In this document: in pieces, positions 49,980-50,939 of the stretch
How positions within the stretch are numbered: the stretch's first letter is position 1
Layout: each line of letters opens with the position of its first letter
Origin: Melioribacteraceae bacterium
GTDB taxonomy: Bacteria; Bacteroidota; Ignavibacteria; Ignavibacteriales; Melioribacteraceae
Direction: 5' to 3'
Assembly: GCA_021739765.1 (NCBI GenBank)
Contig: JAIPBD010000026.1
Coordinates: 1-50,939, forward strand
DNA: 50,939 bases
Notes under the pieces: model-generated
Databases searched by the model: none
Seen by the model: the letters and a program-made list of their open reading frames with translations, nothing else
What the model was told of the DNA's origin: nothing
Position numbers and translations under genes: made by a program

Positions 49980-50570
49980 CTAAGCATCCTCATTATATAA
50001 TGATTTTTTAATTCCAAAAATTAGGATAGGGCATCCACCGCCGCTTCCGCCTTGTATCCTCGGCAATAATTTACTCATGTGGGTTGTACTAGCACCGAAA
50101 GAACTACCTCGCCCAATACCATTAAAAATATCTTGCAATTCATCGCATCTGGTTACAATTATACCAACCGATATAGCACGAAGATCAAACAACAGACGAA
50201 AATTGTTTAAATCCCGATCAAAGAACGGATCCTTATTATTCCATTCGATTTCAAGTGCAACTCTGTTTTTATAACAGTCTATTTGATGCGTTGGAGAGAT
50301 ATTTTCAACACCATCAACCATTACTTTTGTATCAAACGACTTCTCTTCCCAGCCTTTACTTAATAGATTTTCATCAAAATATTCTGCAATTTTGGATTTT
50401 CTTCCACCACCAACAATCAGCCAAGATTTTCTTAATCGAAATCTGTTAAGGGTATCAATTAATTCATTCCATTCATTCTTAAAGTCACCTTGCAGAATAG
50501 TAATCGCATGTTTCCACTCATGAATTTCATAATTTTCTCGAATAAAATTCGGCACTAAATCAATAGCCAT
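49980..50570 (-). CDS. BglII/BstYI-family type II restriction endonuclease
   Basis: A 196-residue nuclease. The centre holds THQIDCYKNRVALEIEWNNK followed by DPFFDRDLNNFRLLF, the typical active-site region of the BglII/BstYI family. Asp98, Glu107 and Glu109 have the spacing D-x8-E-x-E; as I recall, BglII uses Asp84, Glu93 and Gln95, so the last position differs. Members cut inside GATC-containing hexamers (AGATCT or RGATCY), but specificity here is not certain. The gene comes directly before the MT-A70 methylase and shares its transcript. Confidence 0.82.
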   Translation of the reverse strand: MAIDLVPNFIRENYEIHEWKHAITILQGDFKNEWNELIDTLNRFRLRKSWLIVGGGRKSKIAEYFDENLLSKGWEEKSFDTKVMVDGVENISPTHQIDCYKNRVALEIEWNNKDPFFDRDLNNFRLLFDLRAISVGIIVTRCDELQDIFNGIGRGSSFGASTTHMSKLLPRIQGGSGGGCPILIFGIKKSLYNEDA

Positions 50571-50655
50571 ACTATTTGCCCATAATATTTGTTACGCGAC
50601 TTAAGTTAGTAAAATCATTAATTCTTTTCTTGAACAAACAAGATTATTTCAGACT

Positions 50656-50939
50656 TCACTCTTTGAAATATTTGATTTCATCTTCCAGATCAAGATATTG
50701 GTATTTTAATAGAAGTTGAGAGCTCAAATCATAGTATTTTTTTTTGAATTGCAGAAACAAATTTGACTCTTTATTCCGGGGTTTATGATTTCTTGCTTCG
50801 ACAATTTTTTTAATTTCGTTCATCACTCTGAAACAATCATCAGAAAAATATGTTGTACTAAACTTTTCCCAGATATAGTTTACAGCTTGTTCGCTCGGAT
50901 GCAGTAAATCAGACGCGAAAAACCTGTAATCCCGCAAAT
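50656..50939 (-). CDS. GSCFA-family protein, C-terminal fragment
   Basis: The last ~94 codons of a gene whose start lies beyond the right edge; the frame is open to base 939 of the final kilobase. The segment RDYRFFASDLLHPSEQAVNY, then IWEKFSTTYFSDD and a long charged helix with KKIVEARNHKPRN, matches the C-terminal end of GSCFA-domain proteins, a GDSL-hydrolase-like family common in Bacteroidota. HPSE may hold the catalytic histidine. The leucine codon TTG at 50937 is internal, not a start. Confidence 0.75.
   Translation of the reverse strand, partial: LRDYRFFASDLLHPSEQAVNYIWEKFSTTYFSDDCFRVMNEIKKIVEARNHKPRNKESNLFLQFKKKYYDLSSQLLLKYQYLDLEDEIKYFKE

Overview
The window looks like a chromosomal segment of an Ignavibacteria/Chlorobi-Bacteroidota relative. 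The DNA is AT-rich. Secreted proteins end in type IX secretion (T9SS) sorting domains, two of them carrying the Asn-Pro-Asn-Pro-Phe-Asn-Pro signature common in that group. The M16, S9, DUF2652, GSCFA and SpoIID families fit the same origin. This assignment is an inference from gene content, not from a marker-gene tree.

Layout. 1-774: 3' end of radA, then a MazF/PemK-type toxin-antitoxin pair in which both genes appear broken. 921-4332: FMN reductase, prolyl oligopeptidase and an OmpH/Skp chaperone. 4347-11707: an accessory island with three T9SS cargo genes and one truncated-looking secreted protein, separated by seven copies of a ~206-bp structured repeat, a duplicated ~0.4-kb non-coding block and a 42-bp tandem repeat. 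The island is bounded on both sides by nearly identical 37-bp hairpin direct repeats. 11713-24663: mostly minus-strand housekeeping genes (aldo/keto reductase, an M16 peptidase pair, SthA-like flavoprotein, HutH, HflX, a BatA-like membrane protein, SpoIID). 24843-36317: IspH, a heme lipoprotein, an ECF sigma/anti-sigma set, DUF2652 protein plus ferrochelatase, an MFS transporter, a D-threonine aldolase-like enzyme, bifunctional FTCD and a BtpA-family protein. 36491-37162: an intact FitAB/VapBC-type toxin-antitoxin module with a palindromic operator. 37222-49284: metallophosphoesterase, YiiX-like peptidase, radical SAM protein, DPP-IV, DUF2461, CPBP protease, VOC protein, hydrolase, outer-membrane barrel, enoyl-CoA hydratase family, DUF427, zinc-ribbon/DUF2007 and a small secreted protein. 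49300-50570: a type II restriction-modification pair (BglII/BstYI-like nuclease and MT-A70 methyltransferase). The window ends inside a GSCFA-family gene.

How the genes work together. HutH and FTCD point to histidine catabolism feeding one-carbon units into folate. Prolyl oligopeptidase, DPP-IV and the M16 pair indicate peptide use in the envelope. IspH and ferrochelatase supply isoprenoid precursors and heme.

The strongest candidate for something undescribed is the 4.3-11.7 kb island. Structured repeat units alternate with surface-protein genes like cassette boundaries, and the whole block appears to sit inside what would otherwise be one shared terminator between two convergent housekeeping genes. 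No recombinase is visible, so the mechanism is open.
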